Shown: positions 40,633-51,436 of the stretch, one piece after another
Position numbering within the stretch: position 1 is the stretch's first letter
Layout: each line of letters begins with the position of its first letter
Assembly (NCBI RefSeq): GCF_003350005.1
Contig: NZ_QLKS01000006.1
Span: forward strand, 62,001-126,000
Origin: Psychrobacter proteolyticus
GTDB taxonomy: Bacteria > Pseudomonadota > Gammaproteobacteria > Pseudomonadales > Moraxellaceae
Direction: 5' to 3'
Length of the DNA stretch: 64,000 nucleotides
Translations under genes and position numbers: made by a program
Notes under the pieces: model-generated
What the model was told of the DNA's origin: nothing
The model's input: only the letters and a program-made list of their open reading frames with translations
Databases searched by the model: none

Positions 40633-41829
40633 TTAATAGTAACGGCATTGGCTTTTTTCTATTTCAGGGCTTTCTTTATATATTTTCAATAATAGCGCGA
40701 CCATAACCAAGCTAATCAACATAGACGAACCGCCATAACTAAAGAACGGCATAGTCAGACCTTTGGTTGGAATGGCGCCCATATTCATTGCAGCATTAAT
40801 AATCGTCTGGGCAATAAACACCACACCGATTCCGAAAGCGGTGTAGCTCATGCGCATCTGGCGGCGTTTGAGCGCGTTGTAACTGATACGCATCGCACTA
40901 CCGATGATCAACGCTTCAAGTATCAGTACCATGCTGACACCGACAAACCCTAACTCTTCACCCGTAATGGCTAATAAGAAATCCGTATGCGCCTCAGGCA
41001 AATGCGACAGTTTCTGTACACTTTCGCCATAGCCGACACCCGTGAACTGCCCACGACCAAAGGCGATCAAACTACGTGCCAGCTGATAATCGGTATCCTG
41101 CACGTCATCGAATGGATCCATAAACGACATCACACGCACCAATCGGTACTCTGCCGTAGTCACCATCAACACTGCACCGCCAACAGCAGCAGCACCCAAT
41201 GCTAAGAAATGCTTATAAGGCGCCCCAGCGATATAGAAAATCGCGAACAACGTACCAATGATGACGACAAAAGAACCAAAATCTGGCTGTGACAATAGCA
41301 GTATCGTTATTAGCGCTACTACCAACATAATTCGCAAAAAACCATCTAGGCCATTACGAACTTCAAAAGATCGGCGCACCACAAAGTCAGATACAAACAC
41401 AATCATGACCAGTTTGGCTAACTCGGCTACCTGAAAGTTAAAACCACCTACCGTAAGCCAGCGTTTAGAGCCATTAATTGGTGTGCTAAACAACGTGGCA
41501 ACAAGTAATAGCCCTGTGATGCCTAACAAAGCAAACTGGGTCTCGGTCTTATATAGGGTGCGCAAAGACACGCCATAATAAGGGATGACCGCAACGATTA
41601 AACCAATCGTCATATACAACAGCTGGTTTTTGAAAAAATACAGCTCGGTCATACCGCGGCTAAGCGCAAAAGGAATAGAAGCAGAAGCAACCATCAGCAA
41701 GCTAAGCACCATCATACAGCCGACGCTTGATAACAAAATTGCGCGCGCTGATGGCATAGACAGAACACCATCTGAGCCAGAGGTTTGCTTGGTTTGGGGC
41801 GAGGAACGAAAAAAAGAAGAGAGCGCCAT
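40633..41829 (-). CDS. ftsW: Septal peptidoglycan glycosyltransferase FtsW
   Basis: 398 residues from the ATG at 41829; the frame reaches further upstream to a GTG without support. SEDS family, about ten spans: polymerises lipid II at the septum with FtsI. Conserved features are SKRWLTVGGFNFQVAELAKLVMIVFVSDFVVRR, the PEAHTDFLLAITGEELGFVG loop with the catalytic-region Asp, and GLTMPFFSYGGSSML. Follows murD as in the dcw cluster; FtsW rather than RodA is inferred from that position. Confidence 0.9.
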   Translation of the reverse strand: MALSSFFRSSPQTKQTSGSDGVLSMPSARAILLSSVGCMMVLSLLMVASASIPFALSRGMTELYFFKNQLLYMTIGLIVAVIPYYGVSLRTLYKTETQFALLGITGLLLVATLFSTPINGSKRWLTVGGFNFQVAELAKLVMIVFVSDFVVRRSFEVRNGLDGFLRIMLVVALITILLLSQPDFGSFVVIIGTLFAIFYIAGAPYKHFLALGAAAVGGAVLMVTTAEYRLVRVMSFMDPFDDVQDTDYQLARSLIAFGRGQFTGVGYGESVQKLSHLPEAHTDFLLAITGEELGFVGVSMVLILEALIIGSAMRISYNALKRRQMRMSYTAFGIGVVFIAQTIINAAMNMGAIPTKGLTMPFFSYGGSSMLISLVMVALLLKIYKESPEIEKSQCRYY

Positions 41830-42109
41830 AATTTTATATACACTAACAAACGAAAAAACACGGCGTCTATGAAACGCCACCGTTTAAAAAATCATAAAAT
41901 AAATCGTACTAAATAGATGGTGATAGAAAGCCTTTAACCATTGGCAAACGCCTTAGCTAGCACCTATTTTAGTAATCAGGATTATATGTTTGACAGTAGC
42001 AGCAATCTATAAGCAAAACAATCATTTATCCAGAAAATACTGGCTGTTGCTAAAGACGCGATATGCACTATGCCAGTCTATATAGCTGATTGACATATTC
42101 GGCTACCTA

Positions 42110-43534
42110 TCAAGCTTCTGATTGTGCGGTGTCTAATTGATTGACCAGTTGGCTAAAGTGGTCACCGCGAGCCGCATAACCACTATATTGGTCAAAGCTG
42201 GCGCAGGCAGGTGACAGCAATACAGCCTGTACTTGCGATAAGCTACTAGTAGTGACTTGTTGAATAGTCGCAAAGGCATTCTCTAATGTCTGACACTGAT
42301 GTAGCGCAACATCATCACTCAATTTTGCAGCTTTTAGGTGTTGTTCAATCTGCGGACCATCTTCACCAATGAATAAGACTTGGCTCACGTATTGATTGAT
42401 AAAAGGCGTTAATTCACCAAACTGTTGCCCTTTGCCTTGCCCACCTAAGATCAATAATAGCTTACCGTCTTTTGGCGCATAGACTGCGCCCAAGCCTTCG
42501 ATAGCGGCCATGGTCGAACCAATGTTGGTGCCTTTAGAATCATTGAAATAATCAATGCCAGCAGCATTTGCCACATATTGGCAGCGGTGCTCAAGACCTG
42601 TGAACTGCTGCAAAGTGGTTAGCATGCTCTCTAGCGGTAATCCTGCAAGCTCGCCAAGTGCCAGAGCCGCTTGCGCATTCAGTAGATTATGACGACCTTT
42701 AATCAACAGTTTGTCTGCCGACAGTAATCGTTCTGTACCACGAGCAAGATAAGTTTGGCCTTCTGTGTCGGTAATCAGACCATACTGACCTTTATCAGGG
42801 GCATGAATACCCGTACTAATTCTCGGTAGATTGTCTGCGACCAATGGACGAGTAAGTGCATCTTCACGGTTAATCATCACCGATTTAGCACCTTGGAAGA
42901 TACGGTGTTTGGCTTGATGGTAGCCAAGCATATCTCCATGACGATCTAAATGATCAGGCGACATATTGAGCACAGTTGCTACTTTTGCGCCCAGGTTGGT
43001 GACGGTTTCTAACTGAAAGCTAGACAGCTCAAGCACCGCAAGCTCCATATCAGGATTCGCTAGCAATGTTAAAGCTGGTACACCTATATTGCCGCCGACA
43101 CCCACGTTAACGCCAGCATCTGCTGCCATTTGGCCGACTAACGTAGTGACCGTACTTTTAGCATTAGAACCTGTAATCGCTACGATTGGTGCGGTACACG
43201 CTTCACAGAACAGTTGAATATCGCTAACTACAGGAATATTGGCTTGGCGAGCAGCAGCCACAGCGGCAGTTTCAAGAGAAATACCTGGGCTAATAATAAT
43301 ACGTGCCGCTTGCTGCAATAAATCGGCATCTATCGCACCAAACTGACGAATCTCTATCTCGGCTGGCAACTGATCGGCCAACTTAGGGGCAGCTTGAGCA
43401 TCAGTGACTGCGACTTGATAGCCTTGCTTGGCCAGATAATGCGCGACTGACAATCCAGACTGCCCCAAACCGACCACGACTTGTAGACCACTACCCTTAT
43501 GAAGTAAGGCTTCTGTTGCTGTATTAGTGGTCAT
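42110..43534 (-). CDS. murD: UDP-N-acetylmuramoyl-L-alanine:D-glutamate ligase
   Basis: 474 residues. Adds D-glutamate to UDP-MurNAc-L-Ala. N-terminal Rossmann-like domain (VVVGLGQSGLSVAHYLAKQGY), ATP-binding AITGSNAKSTVTTLVG, central DHLDRHGDMLGYHQAKHRIF, and HRCQYVANAAGIDYFNDSKGTN opening the C-terminal domain. Paired with ftsW 280 bases downstream. In most relatives it follows mraY directly; here mraY is about 9.7 kb away. Confidence 0.95.
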   Translation of the reverse strand: MTTNTATEALLHKGSGLQVVVGLGQSGLSVAHYLAKQGYQVAVTDAQAAPKLADQLPAEIEIRQFGAIDADLLQQAARIIISPGISLETAAVAAARQANIPVVSDIQLFCEACTAPIVAITGSNAKSTVTTLVGQMAADAGVNVGVGGNIGVPALTLLANPDMELAVLELSSFQLETVTNLGAKVATVLNMSPDHLDRHGDMLGYHQAKHRIFQGAKSVMINREDALTRPLVADNLPRISTGIHAPDKGQYGLITDTEGQTYLARGTERLLSADKLLIKGRHNLLNAQAALALGELAGLPLESMLTTLQQFTGLEHRCQYVANAAGIDYFNDSKGTNIGSTMAAIEGLGAVYAPKDGKLLLILGGQGKGQQFGELTPFINQYVSQVLFIGEDGPQIEQHLKAAKLSDDVALHQCQTLENAFATIQQVTTSSLSQVQAVLLSPACASFDQYSGYAARGDHFSQLVNQLDTAQSEA

Positions 43535-44234
43535 ATCTATTCCTTCTATATAAACGAGAAAAGTTGTATAAAATAAATTTGTTGTATAGCGACTCTAATC
43601 GGCGCTGCTAAGATGTGCAGCATCTTAACGCCATCGTTCAGATTTCGGTACTGATTTTTTATGAGTTTATGCTATTATTCGCCTGTTTTTATATTAAGTG
43701 GCTAATGCTATAATAGTCAGCTTGATTAATATTTATCAGTATTTTGCTGAGCACATTGCTCAAGCATTTTAGTTTAGCATGTTGTCACATTTATCGCGCT
43801 ATTGTCACGCCTCTTCATCAACGATTCTTGTTGTGATAAGGGTGTATCAGATAATTTGACGAGTGATATATCACCTTCTACTACAGCAAGTGATTGCTGA
43901 CTCTATATATTATTGTAGGTACATCTATCTAGCTGCCTATTTTAAGCAATCTTTTAAAAAATATTTTTAGGTAATTTACTGCCCTTATCATCGTATTGAT
44001 TATTGATGATCGTATTTTTGATACCAAAAAAATCAGTAGATACCTTAGTTATTAGTTAGATACCTCAGTTATTAGTTAGATATTTTGGTTATTAATTTCT
44101 CACAATCCAACACAGCAACATGACCTAGTGCATGTTGAAGTAAAAGAAAAATGAATAGCTATTATTAGCGACGCGATCATTTTATAAATGAGTAATGATT
44201 ACTTTTTTTGCCTCTAACCCTATGTAGTTTACTT
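43535..44234. other. Divergent intergenic region murD / sulP
   Basis: 700 AT-rich bases without a credible gene. Contains a 12-base perfect palindrome GTGATATATCAC (43863-43874) and short 20-base tandem repeats (44041-44100). The TTG-started extension of sulP (from 44208) has no ribosome-binding site. Confidence 0.55.
44041..44100. repeat. 20-bp tandem repeats upstream of sulP
   Basis: Two 20-base copies differing at one position (44041-44060 and 44061-44080, core AGTTATTAGTTAGA) and a third diverged copy (44081-44100). Confidence 0.8.
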
Positions 44235-45734
44235 ATGACATCTTTTATTGATAACTTGCGTGACGAGTGGTTTTCCAATGTTCGCGGCGACGTTTTATCG
44301 GGTTTGGTTGTAGCCCTAGCCCTTATTCCAGAAGCCATTGCCTTTTCTATTATCGCTGGTGTTGATCCAAAGGTTGGCTTATATGCCTCATTTTGTATCG
44401 CGGTAGTGATCAGTTTTGTCGGTGGTCGTCCAGGTATGATTTCGGCAGCGACTGGCGCTATGGCATTGGTCATGGTCGATTTGGTTGCTGACCACGGTTT
44501 GCAATATTTGCTTGCCGCAACTTTGCTTTGTGGTGCCATTCAGGTCGTGATGGGCATTCTAAAACTTGGTAATCTGATGCGCTTTGTTTCTCGCTCAGTG
44601 GTTATCGGTTTCGTCAATGCTTTAGCAATATTGATCTTTGCCGCGCAATTACCAGAACTGAACCCAATGACTGAGCGTGTCGGCATGACCGTTTATATCA
44701 TGACAGCAGCTGGTTTGGCGATTATTTATCTGTTTCCACTTATCCCTAAAATCGGTCGCATCGTTCCTTCACCGCTTATTTGTATTGTAGGTTTGACCGC
44801 TGTTGCAATGTATATGAATCTCGATATTCGCAACGTTGGCAGCATGGGTGATTTGCCAGATTCATTACCAGTATTCTTGTTGCCTGACATTCCATTAAAC
44901 CTAAATACCTTGCTGATTATTGCACCATACTCTATCGCGCTTGCCATCGTTGGTCTTTTAGAGTCTATGATGACAGCAACGATCGTCGATGAATTGACCG
45001 ATACCCCAAGTGATAAAAACAAAGAGTGTCGTGGTCAAGGTATGGCTAATGTCGTGTCGGGTTTCTTTGGTGGTATGGCAGGCTGTGCGATGATTGGCCA
45101 ATCAATGATCAACGTCAAATCGGGTGGTCGTACGCGTTTGTCTACTTTGATGGCCGGTGTCGTCCTTCTGATCATGGTAGTATTCTTGAGCGAATGGGTC
45201 AGTCAAATTCCAATGGCAGCCTTGGTTGCAGTCATGATTATGGTATCGATTGGTACATTTAACTGGCAGTCTATTCGCGAGTTTAAGACGCATCCCATGT
45301 CGTTTAATATCGTAATGCTGGCGACTGTATTGACTACCGTCTTTACTCACAACTTAGCTTACGGTGTCGGCGTAGGTGTCTTACTATCTGCCTTAGCATT
45401 TGCTAATAAAATTGGTCAGTTCCTAACCATCTTTAGTGAATATGATGACAGCAGCAATACCCGCTACTATTATGTTCAAGGGCAGGTATTCTTTGCCTCT
45501 ACCACCCAGTTCTTGCATAGTTTCGATACCAAAGAGGCTGTAGATAGTATTCAGATTGATGTCAGCCAAGCACATTTTTGGGATGTTAGCGCTGTTGATA
45601 CCTTAGACAAGCTAGTGATGCGCTTGCAACGTGAAGGTATTGATGTCAAAGTGGTAGGACTCAACAATGCGAGTCGAACACTGATTGATCGCTTCTCTAT
45701 TCATGACCGCCGAGACATTGGCTTGTTAGACTAA
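44235..45734 (+). CDS. SulP family anion transporter
   Basis: 499 residues from ATG 44235. SLC26/SulP fold with about a dozen hydrophobic segments; signature [31 protein letters not shown] near the N-terminus and a C-terminal cytosolic STAS domain ([39 protein letters not shown]). Substrate may be sulfate, bicarbonate or another anion; sequence alone does not decide. Followed after 174 bases by a universal stress protein gene, a pairing I recall from related bacteria. Confidence 0.88.
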   Translation: MTSFIDNLRDEWFSNVRGDVLSGLVVALALIPEAIAFSIIAGVDPKVGLYASFCIAVVISFVGGRPGMISAATGAMALVMVDLVADHGLQYLLAATLLCGAIQVVMGILKLGNLMRFVSRSVVIGFVNALAILIFAAQLPELNPMTERVGMTVYIMTAAGLAIIYLFPLIPKIGRIVPSPLICIVGLTAVAMYMNLDIRNVGSMGDLPDSLPVFLLPDIPLNLNTLLIIAPYSIALAIVGLLESMMTATIVDELTDTPSDKNKECRGQGMANVVSGFFGGMAGCAMIGQSMINVKSGGRTRLSTLMAGVVLLIMVVFLSEWVSQIPMAALVAVMIMVSIGTFNWQSIREFKTHPMSFNIVMLATVLTTVFTHNLAYGVGVGVLLSALAFANKIGQFLTIFSEYDDSSNTRYYYVQGQVFFASTTQFLHSFDTKEAVDSIQIDVSQAHFWDVSAVDTLDKLVMRLQREGIDVKVVGLNNASRTLIDRFSIHDRRDIGLLD

Positions 45735-45908
45735 GCGAAACTGCTAAGCGAATCTACGCGGTCGCCATGTGGCTATAATATTAGTCTATGGCTAATGTAT
45801 CGGATATTAATAAACAGTTATATTGGTGAAAGGGTTGGATGTATTTTTTATACGCCGACCCTAAACTGAGATAGCAGATTTTTATTATTAAAATGATGTG
45901 GTCGTTTT

Positions 45909-46763
45909 ATGAGTAATTTAAAACCAGATAGTGTGATTGCTTGCTTGGACTGTCCTGATCATGTTCAAGCAGTCCTAGAGGCCAGTATGTGGGCTTCTGT
46001 TCGCCTGCGCGCGCCTGTTGGCTTATTGCACTCGATGCCAAGCTTGCAGCAAAAAGCCGCTATTAATTATTCTGGTTGCCTCAATATTGATGACGAAAAC
46101 GCTTTGCTCGAACAATTCACTTCTAAAGAGCATCTGAGCAACTGTGAGCTAAAAGCACAGGGTCGACTGTTATTATCTCAAGCAACCTCGTATTGTGAGC
46201 AGCAACGCCATAAGCTCAAAACATACACACTGCATCGTCATGAGAACCTCAATCAGAGCATTGATTACGTCGATGACAAAGCACAATTGATCGTTATAGG
46301 TCATCATGTCACCTGCAAATCGACACTAAGCCAACTCATTCGAGTCAGTCACTGCCCCATTTTGGTGACACATGCACCATTTTTGCCCCCTACTACCGCT
46401 TTATTTGCGTTTGATAACAGTCCAACGTGCCATAAACTACTAAATTGGCTGTGTAAAACGCCACTCGTGCGTGCACTGACGGTTCATATTGTGATGGTTG
46501 GCAAGGAAACTTCTGATAACTGTGATGCGTTGCGTGAAGCCTACGCCAAACTCAAACAGGCTGGCATCAAATCTAAAAAGACATTGCTGGACTGCCGTGA
46601 TGTTGCAGCGGCTTTGAACTACTATCAAAACCAGCATGATATTGGTTTGCTTATGACAGGGGCTTTTGGCCAATCTCGTCTACGCGAATTACTACGAGGT
46701 AGCGACACAAAAAAGCTATTGGTTAGCACAAAAACCCCTTATCTACTCTTTCCTAAAGCCTAA
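45909..46763 (+). CDS. Tandem-domain universal stress protein
   Basis: 284 residues, two UspA-like halves. The second ends with LLMTGAFGQSRLRELLRGSDTKKLL, matching the G-x2-G-x9-G(S/T) ATP-site pattern seen in ATP-binding Usp proteins; the first half has a looser match (LIVIGHHVTCKSTLSQLIR). No membrane segment; cytosolic. It follows the SulP transporter on the same strand and may modulate it or share its regulation (inference). Confidence 0.8.
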   Translation: MSNLKPDSVIACLDCPDHVQAVLEASMWASVRLRAPVGLLHSMPSLQQKAAINYSGCLNIDDENALLEQFTSKEHLSNCELKAQGRLLLSQATSYCEQQRHKLKTYTLHRHENLNQSIDYVDDKAQLIVIGHHVTCKSTLSQLIRVSHCPILVTHAPFLPPTTALFAFDNSPTCHKLLNWLCKTPLVRALTVHIVMVGKETSDNCDALREAYAKLKQAGIKSKKTLLDCRDVAAALNYYQNQHDIGLLMTGAFGQSRLRELLRGSDTKKLLVSTKTPYLLFPKA

Positions 46764-47581
<818 letters not shown>

Positions 47582-47688
47582 ATTTGATGACCTACCTACG
47601 GGCATAAACTTATAGGTACAGACTCTTACAGCATTTTTATCTATCGGTAATGCCGATATCTATATTATAAATTCAAGGGGGAATTTAA

Positions 47689-48951
47689 ATGGAAAGTCAA
47701 ATCTTTGAGCTCCAATATGCGCTCGATACGTTTTACTTTTTGATATGTGGTGCGTTGGTCATGTGGATGGCAGCAGGCTTCACTATGTTAGAGGCCGGAC
47801 TGGTCCGATCAAAAAACACAGTCGAAATCTTAACCAAAAACGTCGCACTATTTGCAACGGCTAGTATCATGTATATGGTATGCGGCTATGCGATTATGTA
47901 TGGTGGCGATCTATTCTTAAGCGGAATTGCAGGCGGTGATACGTTAGTAGAAGACGCCTTAGCAGCCTCTGCTGAAAATGGCTTCGGTGGCGACTCTGTC
48001 TACTCTGCCGCATCAGACTTTTTCTTCCAAGTGGTCTTTGTAGCGACCTGTATGTCAATCGTATCGGGTGCTGTTGCTGAGCGCATGAAACTGTGGTCAT
48101 TCTTATTATTCGCTGTGGTCATGACTGGTGTTATCTACCCACTAGAAGGTAGCTGGACATGGGGCGGCAACGATGTCTTTGGTCTATTCAACTTAGGCGA
48201 CATGGGCTTCTCTGACTTTGCAGGCTCTGGTATTGTGCATATGGCAGGTGCTGCAGCAGCTCTAGCAGGTGTATTACTCTTAGGTTCACGTAAAGGTAAA
48301 TATGGCCCTAACGGCGAGATACGTGCTATCCCTGGTGCTAACCTACCATTGGCTGCACTCGGTACACTAATCTTGTGGATGGGTTGGTTCGGTTTCAACG
48401 GTGGTTCAGTGCTTAAATTAGGCGACATCGCTAGCGCTAACTCTGTTGCGATGGTGTTCCTAAACACTAATGCAGCGGCAGCTGGTGGCGCAGTGGGTGC
48501 TTTATTACTAGCACGCGTCATCTTTGGTAAAGCCGATCTAACTATGCTCCTAAACGGTGCACTAGCTGGTCTAGTAGCCATTACTGCTGAGCCTTCAACC
48601 CCTTCTGCACTACAAGCCACTATCTTTGGTCTTATCGCCGGTATCATTGTAGTGTTATCAATCTTAGCCTTAGACAAAATCAAAATTGATGATCCAGTTG
48701 GTGCAATCTCAGTTCACGGTGTTGTTGGTCTATTTGGCCTGTTAATCGTACCTATTACTAACCCAGCATCTACCTTTATCGGTCAGATTGTGGGCGCTGC
48801 AACCATATTCGCTTGGGTATTCATTGCCAGCCTAGTGGTTTGGTCTATTATCAAGCTGGTTATCGGTCTACGTATCTCTGAAGAAGACGAGTACGAAGGT
48901 GCTGATATTGCAGAATGTGGTATGGAAGCTTACCCAGAATTTATAAGATAA
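47689..48951 (+). CDS. amtB: Ammonium transporter
   Basis: 420 residues, eleven or so spans. Amt signature DFAGSGIVHMAGAAAALAGVLLLGSRKGKYGP with the first pore His, and ISVHGVVGLFGLLIVP with the second. No cleavable signal peptide is obvious; the N-terminus (FELQYALDTFYFLICGALVMWMAAGFTMLEAGLVRSKN) is the first span. AAGGGGGAA precedes the ATG. Second gene of glnK-amtB, 107 bases after glnK, and closed by a strong terminator. Confidence 0.95.
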   Translation: MESQIFELQYALDTFYFLICGALVMWMAAGFTMLEAGLVRSKNTVEILTKNVALFATASIMYMVCGYAIMYGGDLFLSGIAGGDTLVEDALAASAENGFGGDSVYSAASDFFFQVVFVATCMSIVSGAVAERMKLWSFLLFAVVMTGVIYPLEGSWTWGGNDVFGLFNLGDMGFSDFAGSGIVHMAGAAAALAGVLLLGSRKGKYGPNGEIRAIPGANLPLAALGTLILWMGWFGFNGGSVLKLGDIASANSVAMVFLNTNAAAAGGAVGALLLARVIFGKADLTMLLNGALAGLVAITAEPSTPSALQATIFGLIAGIIVVLSILALDKIKIDDPVGAISVHGVVGLFGLLIVPITNPASTFIGQIVGAATIFAWVFIASLVVWSIIKLVIGLRISEEDEYEGADIAECGMEAYPEFIR

Positions 48952-49079
48952 ACTCCTTTTAAGTAACCTAAAGATTTATGTCAAATGCGCTGATACTACC
49001 TACTGTAGTATCGGCGCTTATAATTTTAGTGTTTAAAGCGTCCCCCTATTTAAGCTATAAGCTTAAATCTAAAACGTAA

Positions 49080-49115
49080 AAAATCCCGCGAGACCTTTCT
49101 GTAACGCGGGATTTT
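49080..49115. terminator. Bidirectional terminator after amtB
   Basis: AAAATCCCGCG (49080-49090) pairs perfectly with CGCGGGATTTT (49105-49115). It serves amtB and the convergent DUF2147 gene. Confidence 0.92.
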
Positions 49116-49145
49116 CATGTATTAAACTGAGACTAATTTTTTAGT

Positions 49146-49529
49146 TTATTTCTTTTTCCACTCTTGGCTACGAGAGAATGGGCCAATATAGCCTCTAAGT
49201 TTCAACGTGTTGCCGCTTAAGCTTGCAGTCATACGATAGTCTTTGCCTTTTTCAGGGTCAGTAATCGTACCACCACTATATTTACCACCACCATCAGCTT
49301 GTAGACCTTTAATAATGGTCGTACCAACGTGCTTTTTGCCTTTAGCTGAGTTAGTAGCAATAAGTGTACCGGTCAACACACCGTTTGACTCAGTGATTTT
49401 TACCGTACCTTTTGGCTTGCCTTCATCATATGTTTGCCAAGTAGTGTTGGCTAATGGGTCAGCGGCGAATGCCATGCTAGCAATACCAATACCAGCAACT
49501 GCTAAAGTGGTCTTTGTAAATAATTTCAT
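49146..49529 (-). CDS. Exported DUF2147 protein
   Basis: 127 residues from the ATG at 49529, which has AGGGAG upstream. Sec signal (MKLFTKTTLAVAGIGIASMAFA) then the DUF2147 beta-barrel-like domain: TTWQTYDEGKPKGTVKI, then GGKYSGGTITDPEKGKDYRMTASLSGNTLKLRGYIGPFSRSQEWKK. The family is periplasmic, of unknown role, and common in proteobacteria and Bacteroidetes. Monocistronic. Confidence 0.88.
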   Translation of the reverse strand: MKLFTKTTLAVAGIGIASMAFAADPLANTTWQTYDEGKPKGTVKITESNGVLTGTLIATNSAKGKKHVGTTIIKGLQADGGGKYSGGTITDPEKGKDYRMTASLSGNTLKLRGYIGPFSRSQEWKKK

Positions 49530-49790
49530 AGATTGACTCCCTTCATACAATGATTACTCGAAACGTTATGTTTCTGTTGTCCTATGCTTATCCTTTGCTA
49601 GAATCTTTCATTACGAGCTTTATGGTTTCGACCTTTTTAAATGATAGTTACCATTACAACTTATAAGCTTTTTATTAAAGATTCAAGCGACACAAGCGAT
49701 GTCTTAACTCATTATAAGCAATTTTTAGGTTTTGCCTAGTAATTTTTTTACAGTTTCTTATTTCTATAAAAATAAAACTATATCAAAGAG

Positions 49791-50054
49791 TTACAGAAAA
49801 GGATTGTCGATATCTTTATCTAATTGGTCATCATTTTCCTTTGACTTAGCATCATTCTTGCTATATATATTTTTTTCTTCAAATGCTTGTACGATTTTTC
49901 CCGATAGCTCATGCAACTGTTGGGCTTGCTTATATCCTAACTCATCAAAATTGAGATCAATATCACCATATATAATAATCTTGTCTTTTTGATTTTCAAT
50001 GACAAGATCACCTATCTGCATGCTTTGATGGTCGTTGGCGAATGGCTCAATCAT
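49791..50054 (-). CDS. Small acidic protein, unknown
   Basis: 87 residues; ATG at 50054 with AAGGA seven bases upstream. No signal peptide or span. A compact beta/alpha core is likely (MQIGDLVIENQKDKIIIYGDIDLNFDE then a helix) followed by a charged tail. By my count 19 Asp/Glu against 9 Lys and no Arg, so strongly acidic. It lies 70 bases downstream of the exported nuclease gene on the same strand. No family recognised; a nuclease inhibitor is one possible role, unproven. Confidence 0.6.
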   Translation of the reverse strand: MIEPFANDHQSMQIGDLVIENQKDKIIIYGDIDLNFDELGYKQAQQLHELSGKIVQAFEEKNIYSKNDAKSKENDDQLDKDIDNPFL

Positions 50055-50124
50055 TTGATTATCCTTATTATCAGTAACATTGTATTTTTTCAGAATGAGG
50101 CGATTTTAGGGTCTTACTTTCAGC

Positions 50125-51009
50125 TTAAGCCTGTAATTGTGCAATCAACCATTCTAAAATAGCCCAGACAAACAGCATCCACTCTGGCTCTTCTGCTGGC
50201 GCATCTGAGCTCTCACCTGCCTTCAATGGTAAATCAAACGCTTGAGATTTGGACTGACTATCTAGCATAGGTAATACATCGATGCCAATCTCAGTGGTCA
50301 GCTCATCGATACTAATCACATCGATGCGTTCCGACTCATCATTTGGTGCGTAATACACGCCTGCCTGATTAGTTGCTGGGATATATACAGCTTTGAAGAA
50401 ATGGCTAGGCACAAGAACACGGTTAGCGAGCTGCTTGGTTTTTTTATCAGTAAATGCCACACCTGTGATGGTATACACCTCACCGTATTGCTGCGTTAAA
50501 TACCGAGTGGCAGATTCAATATTACGCCAAATGTAGCGATTATTACGTGGTGACTGCGGGGCAATATTTGCCAAACTAAAACTATCATACTGCTGGCTGC
50601 GATTGGCCATATTGGCATTGGGTGCCAAATGTCCTCGGTCGTAGCCAGATCCTGAATAATCAGATAATGAGGCTCGTGCTGACTTTGGTAGTTTACTCTC
50701 TTCGTGAAAGCTATCTTCACGATCGATCTGCTTAGCTTGTTGTAGACGTGTGCGATCGAGATGCTCTGCTGACCAAAGCGGTGTACGCGATACCCCCGAG
50801 TACATAACCGCAAAGCCATCCATGCATAATGCTTGTGTGTCTTTTTTTAGCTTGGTATTGGTAAATTCAGGATAAACACCACCATAAAAAGACTGGCTAC
50901 ATTGGGTTAGATCATCAGCGTGTGCTTGGGTAATACCTGTCGTGACAAGCAATACTGCCATCAGCGCACTATTCTTACATCCGTACTTAAGCCTACTAAA
51001 ACTTATCAT
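50125..51009 (-). CDS. Exported DNA/RNA non-specific endonuclease (NucA type)
   Basis: 294 residues. Hydrophobic N-terminal signal ending in AHA, then a beta-beta-alpha-metal nuclease domain: catalytic DRGHLAPNANM (the His is the general base) and the metal-binding Asn in NIAPQSPRNNRYIWRNIE. Acts outside the cytoplasm on any DNA or RNA, probably for nutrient use or clearing extracellular DNA. A short hydrophobic C-terminus (WMLFVWAILEWLIAQLQA) could anchor it or be an amphipathic tail. Followed by the small acidic protein gene. Confidence 0.9.
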   Translation of the reverse strand: MISFSRLKYGCKNSALMAVLLVTTGITQAHADDLTQCSQSFYGGVYPEFTNTKLKKDTQALCMDGFAVMYSGVSRTPLWSAEHLDRTRLQQAKQIDREDSFHEESKLPKSARASLSDYSGSGYDRGHLAPNANMANRSQQYDSFSLANIAPQSPRNNRYIWRNIESATRYLTQQYGEVYTITGVAFTDKKTKQLANRVLVPSHFFKAVYIPATNQAGVYYAPNDESERIDVISIDELTTEIGIDVLPMLDSQSKSQAFDLPLKAGESSDAPAEEPEWMLFVWAILEWLIAQLQA

Positions 51010-51138
51010 TCAACTTTCAACCATTTATACTTGCCGTTACATACTTGCTATCCTAGCAGGCGCTTGCCAATAAAGAAAGATAGCGCGCAAGTCGTGACAT
51101 TTTAAATGGTATCCGCTATACTTAGGCGTTCAAAAAAC

Positions 51139-51229
51139 GGTGAAGTGGGTGAGTGGCTGAAACCGCACGCCTGGAAAGTGTGTATACGTTCATAGCGTAT
51201 CGAGGGTTCGAATCCCTCCTTCACCGCCA
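51139..51229 (+). tRNA. tRNA-Ser (GGA)
   Basis: 91 bases including encoded CCA. Acceptor GGTGAAG pairs with CTTCACC; D-loop GAGTGGCTGAAA, anticodon GGA in CTGGAAA, a long variable arm (TATACG ... CGTAT) as in all serine tRNAs, and T-loop GGTTCGAATCC. Very close to E. coli tRNA-Ser(GGA), reading UCC and UCU. Confidence 0.97.
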
Positions 51230-51384
51230 ATCTTATTCTGCTTAAGCAAAACCTCAGTTTTCTTATCTAGTTCTACCTTCTCTTAAATACTCTCGGTATT
51301 TTTAAAGTCGAGGCACAAAGACTGGCTTTATTGCTGTTTGTAATTCTTCTTTTTCATGACATATGCTACGTAAAAGTATTACAC

Positions 51385-51413
51385 AAAAAATGATGCCCCT
51401 TGTAAGGCACCAT
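51385..51413 (-). terminator. Terminator of the Lys/His-rich protein gene
   Basis: On the minus strand ATGGTGCC, an 8-base loop and GGCATCAT (one G-T pair), followed by TTTTTT. It lies 24 bases beyond the gene's stop codon. Confidence 0.75.
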
Positions 51414-51436
51414 TTATAAATAATCAGATCTTACTT

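Noticed and set aside
43863-43874. Perfect palindrome GTGATATATCAC between murD and sulP
   Set aside because: Twelve-base AT-rich palindromes arise by chance in 700 AT-rich bases and no regulator match is convincing.
48135-48683. 182-codon frame antisense to amtB
   Set aside because: Mirrors the codon pattern of amtB; Pro/Ser/Ala-rich product with no family resemblance.
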